A DNA stretch of 64,000 nt from contig NZ_SMYO01000001.1 in NCBI RefSeq assembly GCF_004358205.1, forward strand, positions 248,001 to 312,000, written 5' to 3'. This stretch comes from Bacillus salipaludis (lineage in GTDB: Bacteria > Bacillota > Bacilli > Bacillales_B > DSM-18226). The translations under genes and the position numbers were made by a program. This document shows, one piece after another, positions 61,259 through 64,000 of the stretch; the first letter of the stretch is position 1, and each line of letters opens with the position of its first letter. The notes under the pieces are model-generated. The model made no database searches, was not told the DNA's origin, and was given only the letters and a program-made list of their open reading frames with translations.

Positions 61259-62023
61259 TTAATTGTTTGTTTTTTTATTCATAAACATTTTGACATATTG
61301 ATGGTGGGATTCATTCTCCCAAAGGCGGGCACAATTTCGGACTTCCTTCTCTATTCTCTCTTGCAGTTTCGTTTCCTCCCACCTTCCAATCCATATCTGT
61401 TTATAGGATTGCAGTACACCTTTGTCCTTAAATAAGAGATTTTCCAAGAATGTTTCACATTCTTTTATAGGGTCAGTCTCATAAAGGGCGTCAATCAAAC
61501 CTATCTCATTTAATCTTTCTATCTTATGAACCTCAGCATCCATTAACAGCTTCATGTAAAGGGGATTTGGCAGCTTTTCTGCCAAAATCGTTCCCCCTCC
61601 CCAGCCAGTTGTAATTGATTGCTTTCCTTGAATAAAACCAGCTTTTATTCCCTTCCGTGCTAGACGAAAGTCGCAGGCAATGGCAATCTCACATCCGCCA
61701 CCAACTGCATGTCCGTTCATAAGGGCAATAGTAGGAATGGGTAATGTTAACAGCGAGTAAAGAATTTTAGACATTTTTGAGAGCATTGAATAGGCTTCTT
61801 CTTCGGTTTCAAGCAAGTGAAAGACAGATAGGTCTCCTCCAGAACAAAAGGCATTTTCTCCTTCTCCCGTAATAACCAAAGCCAAAACATCAGGGTCAGC
61901 TGCATGATGAATCGCTTTCGAAAGCCCTTCCATAACATCATAATCTACTGCATTTCTTTTATTGCCTCTTGTGATGGTAAACAATAAATAACCCTTTTCT
62001 GATTTTTCAATGGTATAAGCCAT
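61259..62023 (-). CDS. Enoyl-CoA hydratase/isomerase family protein
   Basis: This 254-residue crotonase-fold protein has the oxyanion-hole motifs ENAFCSGGDLSVFHLLE and LMNGHAVGGGCEIAIACDFR. A catalytic Glu lies in GGGCE. It may hydrate or isomerise an enoyl-CoA, or hydrolyse a beta-hydroxyacyl-CoA in branched-chain degradation, since its C-terminus resembles 3-hydroxyisobutyryl-CoA hydrolase less than typical hydratases. It lies between gerR and rpmF, where B. subtilis has nothing. The ATG at 62023 has GGGAGAAAGG upstream. Exact substrate is unknown. Confidence 0.85.
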   Translation of the reverse strand: MAYTIEKSEKGYLLFTITRGNKRNAVDYDVMEGLSKAIHHAADPDVLALVITGEGENAFCSGGDLSVFHLLETEEEAYSMLSKMSKILYSLLTLPIPTIALMNGHAVGGGCEIAIACDFRLARKGIKAGFIQGKQSITTGWGGGTILAEKLPNPLYMKLLMDAEVHKIERLNEIGLIDALYETDPIKECETFLENLLFKDKGVLQSYKQIWIGRWEETKLQERIEKEVRNCARLWENESHHQYVKMFMNKKTNN

Positions 62024-62133
62024 AATCCTTTCTCCCTTCAATATGAAATATGTATGGATTGCTTCTTTTAAAATTACTCATTGATTATCGCACTAATCAC
62101 TTAGTTTGGAAATTAACATCCCCTTTAAACGAC

Positions 62134-62167
62134 AAAAGCACAAGGGCTTTATGCTCCTTGTGCTTTT
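62134..62167 (-). terminator. Hairpin downstream of rpmF
   Basis: A perfect 12-bp stem, AAAAGCACAAGG / CCTTGTGCTTTT (62134-62145 and 62156-62167), with a 10-base loop lies 14 bp after the rpmF stop. On the minus strand only four T residues (inside the stem) follow, so it is moderately convincing as a terminator. Confidence 0.65.
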
Positions 62168-62180
62168 TATCTCAATGAAA

Positions 62181-62354
62181 TTAGTCGTTCACAACGTCTT
62201 TTCCTTTGTATGTTCCGCAAGCTTTACACACGCGGTGAGCAAGTTTCATTTCACCACAGTTTGGGCAACTTACCATACCAGGTACGTTTAATTTAAAATG
62301 AGTACGACGCTTTCTCTTTGCAGTTTTAGAAGTTCTTCTAAAAGGTACAGCCAT
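62181..62354 (-). CDS. rpmF: 50S ribosomal protein L32
   Basis: This 57-residue protein starts [17 protein letters not shown], rich in basic residues. It has a zinc ribbon with [11 protein letters not shown] and [10 protein letters not shown], so it is the C+ (zinc-binding) form of L32. AAGGAGG precedes the ATG at nine bases; twelve codons of open frame upstream are ignored. It lies immediately downstream of yceD/ylbN, the conserved order, and is followed by a hairpin. Confidence 0.98.
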   Translation of the reverse strand: MAVPFRRTSKTAKRKRRTHFKLNVPGMVSCPNCGEMKLAHRVCKACGTYKGKDVVND

Positions 62355-62436
62355 TCTTCCCACCTCCTTAAAGAGTTTAAAGAAAGTCATGAAGACGAAT
62401 TACTTAAAGTCTTCACGTTGCTCCATGTTTTGCCGA

Positions 62437-62961
62437 TTATGATTCGGAAGAATTGTCATTGTCAAAAAACTTAGCAAGTCCAGCTAGTCTTGGATCAATT
62501 TTTTTCGATTGATCCTCTTCATGAATCACTTCCCAATCCTTACCGGATTGTGGCGCAGCATCTTCATGTGTGACATCTTCGCAAAAAACCTGCATCGGAA
62601 TCTCAAGTAAAAGAATTTCTCTAATGACTGGCATTAAATCAATACAATCCCCTTTTACTTGATGCACTTCCTCTTCCATTTCGTAATTCGAAGTTTGTAA
62701 GAGGAAAGTTTCAGATGTTTCGACATAAATTGGAAGCTTCACATCCACTAAAGTACGAGAACAAGGAAGTATTAAATAACCTTCGATTTTTAAATGAAAG
62801 GTCACTTTCGTTGAATCAATATCTCCTCTGCCGGTAATATACATTGGAGATACCTCTCGGATGGAAGGATCATCTTGTTTAATCTCATCAACCCGAATCG
62901 TTTCATCAATCGGAAAATCCTTGTTTCGATATTTTTGTAATTGGCTTAATGTCCATTTCAA
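62437..62961 (-). CDS. ylbN: DUF177/YceD family protein (YlbN)
   Basis: The 174-residue protein begins MKWTLSQLQKY(RN)KDF-like and has GRGDIDSTKVTFHLKIEGYL, ILPCSRTLVDVKLPI, and the conserved end APQSGKDWEVIHEED and DPRLAGLAKFF. YceD-family members are linked to 23S rRNA accumulation and L32. I use the TTG at 62961 because GGGGTG is six bases upstream and it gives the B. subtilis N-terminus; a GTG three codons earlier overlaps the Shine-Dalgarno. It precedes rpmF, always paired. The molecular action is unknown. Confidence 0.92.
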   Translation of the reverse strand: MKWTLSQLQKYRNKDFPIDETIRVDEIKQDDPSIREVSPMYITGRGDIDSTKVTFHLKIEGYLILPCSRTLVDVKLPIYVETSETFLLQTSNYEMEEEVHQVKGDCIDLMPVIREILLLEIPMQVFCEDVTHEDAAPQSGKDWEVIHEEDQSKKIDPRLAGLAKFFDNDNSSES

Positions 62962-63133
62962 TTGAATCACCCCAAGGCAACAAAGGTAATTATAGCCTTC
63001 GATTAAATTTTTGTCAATGTTTTTTCTTTACACCTAGGAAGGTGATTTTTGAAGCAATAAAGTTCATAAAAACAAATCATTTATTAGTGTAACCATTTAC
63101 CATTATTACAAACATCATATCAAATTGGCGAAT

Positions 63134-63162
63134 TTAAAGTCTGAGAGAATTCTTGGTATAAT
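63134..63162 (+). promoter_or_regulatory. Extended -10 promoter of ylbM/tmcAL
   Basis: TATAAT (63157-63162) is preceded by TGG (TGN extended -10), with TTAAAG (63134-63139) at 17 bp as a weak -35. The ATG follows about 33 bp downstream, with AAAGGAG before it. Confidence 0.7.
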
Positions 63163-63194
63163 GATTTTACCAAATTAATTAAAGGAGTATACAA

Positions 63195-64000
63195 ATGAAA
63201 GCTGTTGGCGTAATTGTCGAATATAATCCCTTTCATAATGGACATGCTTTTCACGTCCAAGCAGCAAGAGAAACCTCGAATGCCGATATTGTGATTGCAG
63301 TAATGAGTGGAAATTTTCTGCAAAGAGGAGAGCCTGCACTAGTTTCCAAATGGTACCGAACGAAAATGGCTTTATCGGGGGGAGTAGACCTCGTATTTGA
63401 GCTTCCATATCAATTTGCTACCCAAAATGCAGAGTTTTTTGCTGATGGGGCTATTTCTATATTAGATGCGGTGCATTGTGAATCTTTTTGTTTTGGAAGT
63501 GAAAGCGGTGACATTTCCTCCTTTTTAAAAACCATTGACTTTTTGGAAGAGCATCAAGAAATCTTTGATGAGAATGTAAGAAGACATATTAAATCGGGTG
63601 TTAGCTATCCAAAAGCATTATCACTTTCGTTTCAGGATTTTACTGATACAGAAGGTTTATTAAACCTAACAAAGCCTAATAACATCCTGGGATTTCAGTA
63701 TATAAAGTCGATAAAAAAAGTAAATAGTAAAATAAAACCGCTAACCATTGCCCGAAAGAATGCCAATTACCATGATGAGCATTTTGCTTCTGAAACGATT
63801 GCGAGTGCAACAAGTATACGTAAAGCCCTTTTTTCAACTGATGATAGAACATTTACCATCGACCAGTATGTCCCTGAACCGACGACTGAATTATTAAAGG
63901 AGTATTACAATCATTATAGGGGATTTCATCAATGGGAAAATTATTGGAGCTATCTACAATTTCGACTGATTCAGTGTACCCCGGAAGAGCTTAGGAATAT
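63195..64000 (+). CDS. tmcAL: tRNA(Met) cytidine acetate ligase TmcAL (YlbM), N-terminal part, cut by window edge
   Basis: At least 268 residues are visible, starting MKAVGVIVEYNPFHNGHAFH, with an HNGH (HIGH-like) nucleotidyl-transferase motif. It continues with VIAVMSGNFLQRGEPALVSK, ELPYQFATQNAEFFADG and RKNANYHDEHFASETIASAT. B. subtilis TmcAL makes N4-acetylcytidine at the wobble position of elongator tRNA-Met from acetate and ATP. AAAGGAG lies eight bases before the ATG and a good promoter is upstream. The gene diverges from ylbN-rpmF. The remainder lies beyond the window. Confidence 0.93.
   Translation, partial: MKAVGVIVEYNPFHNGHAFHVQAARETSNADIVIAVMSGNFLQRGEPALVSKWYRTKMALSGGVDLVFELPYQFATQNAEFFADGAISILDAVHCESFCFGSESGDISSFLKTIDFLEEHQEIFDENVRRHIKSGVSYPKALSLSFQDFTDTEGLLNLTKPNNILGFQYIKSIKKVNSKIKPLTIARKNANYHDEHFASETIASATSIRKALFSTDDRTFTIDQYVPEPTTELLKEYYNHYRGFHQWENYWSYLQFRLIQCTPEELRN

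Noticed and set aside
63499..63513. cre-like GTGAAAGCGGTGACA inside ylbM
   Set aside because: One consensus base fails and it is 300 bp into the coding region, so chance occurrence is more likely.

Overview
The window is a stretch of chromosome from an endospore-forming member of the Bacillaceae (Bacillus sensu lato, possibly Neobacillus/Mesobacillus-like). The main reasons are the spoIIGA-sigE-sigG sporulation locus, spoVD, spoVE and gerR, the bacillithiol gene bshC, a meso-DAP type MurE, A/T-rich sequence, strong AGGAGG-type ribosome sites, and a gene order almost identical to the Bacillus subtilis segment from ylbM to priA. Nearly every gene lies on the minus strand. The exceptions are rqcH, ylbP and the partial ylbM. 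The species cannot be fixed from the sequence alone.

Read along the minus strand, from high to low coordinates, the layout is as follows. (1) 64000-56600: tmcAL/ylbM (plus strand, cut by the edge), yceD/ylbN, rpmF, an enoyl-CoA hydratase, gerR/ylbO, ylbP (plus strand), and a three-gene biotin-dependent acyl-CoA carboxylase operon with a cre site upstream. (2) 56540-33700: panE, a DUF3397 membrane protein, bshC, and then the dcw division and cell-wall cluster: mraZ, rsmH, ftsL, pbpB, spoVD, murE, an orphan MurF-like N-domain protein, mraY, murD, spoVE, murG, murB, divIB, ylxW, ylxX, sbp, ftsA, ftsZ. Terminators and short repeats cut this cluster into several transcription units. (3) 33640-30800: spoIIGA-sigE from a Spo0A/sigma-A type promoter, then sigG from a sigma-F/sigma-G type promoter. 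(4) 30500-21290: ylmC, ylmD, ylmE, sepF, ylmG, ylmH, divIVA, T-box-controlled ileS, ylyA, lspA, rluD. (5) 21290-9370: the complete pyr operon pyrR-P-B-C-AA-AB-K-D-F-E, which makes UMP from bicarbonate, glutamine and aspartate, with three PyrR-type attenuators. (6) 9370-8514: a gene-free stretch with two inverted copies of a 130-bp repeat and a decayed transposase start, at the place where B. subtilis has sulfate-assimilation genes. (7) 8513-1: rqcH (plus strand), a Ca2+ P-type ATPase, yloC, remA, gmk, rpoZ, coaBC, priA (cut by the edge).

The genes form a coherent housekeeping block: pyrimidine synthesis, peptidoglycan precursor synthesis (MurB, MurD, MurE, MraY, MurG), septum assembly (FtsZ, FtsA, SepF, DivIVA, DivIB, FtsL, Pbp2B) and the switch to sporulation (SpoIIGA, SigE, SigG, SpoVD, SpoVE, GerR). 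No tRNA, rRNA, CRISPR array or phage was seen. The least ordinary features are the orphan MurF N-domain gene between murE and mraY, two families of dispersed intergenic repeats (four and four copies), one of which sits inside the ileS leader, paired pyrR/pyrP leaders whose terminator hairpins carry Shine-Dalgarno-like sequence, and a three-codon upstream ORF coupled to the Ca2+-ATPase. I did not find a clear new defence or mobile system.
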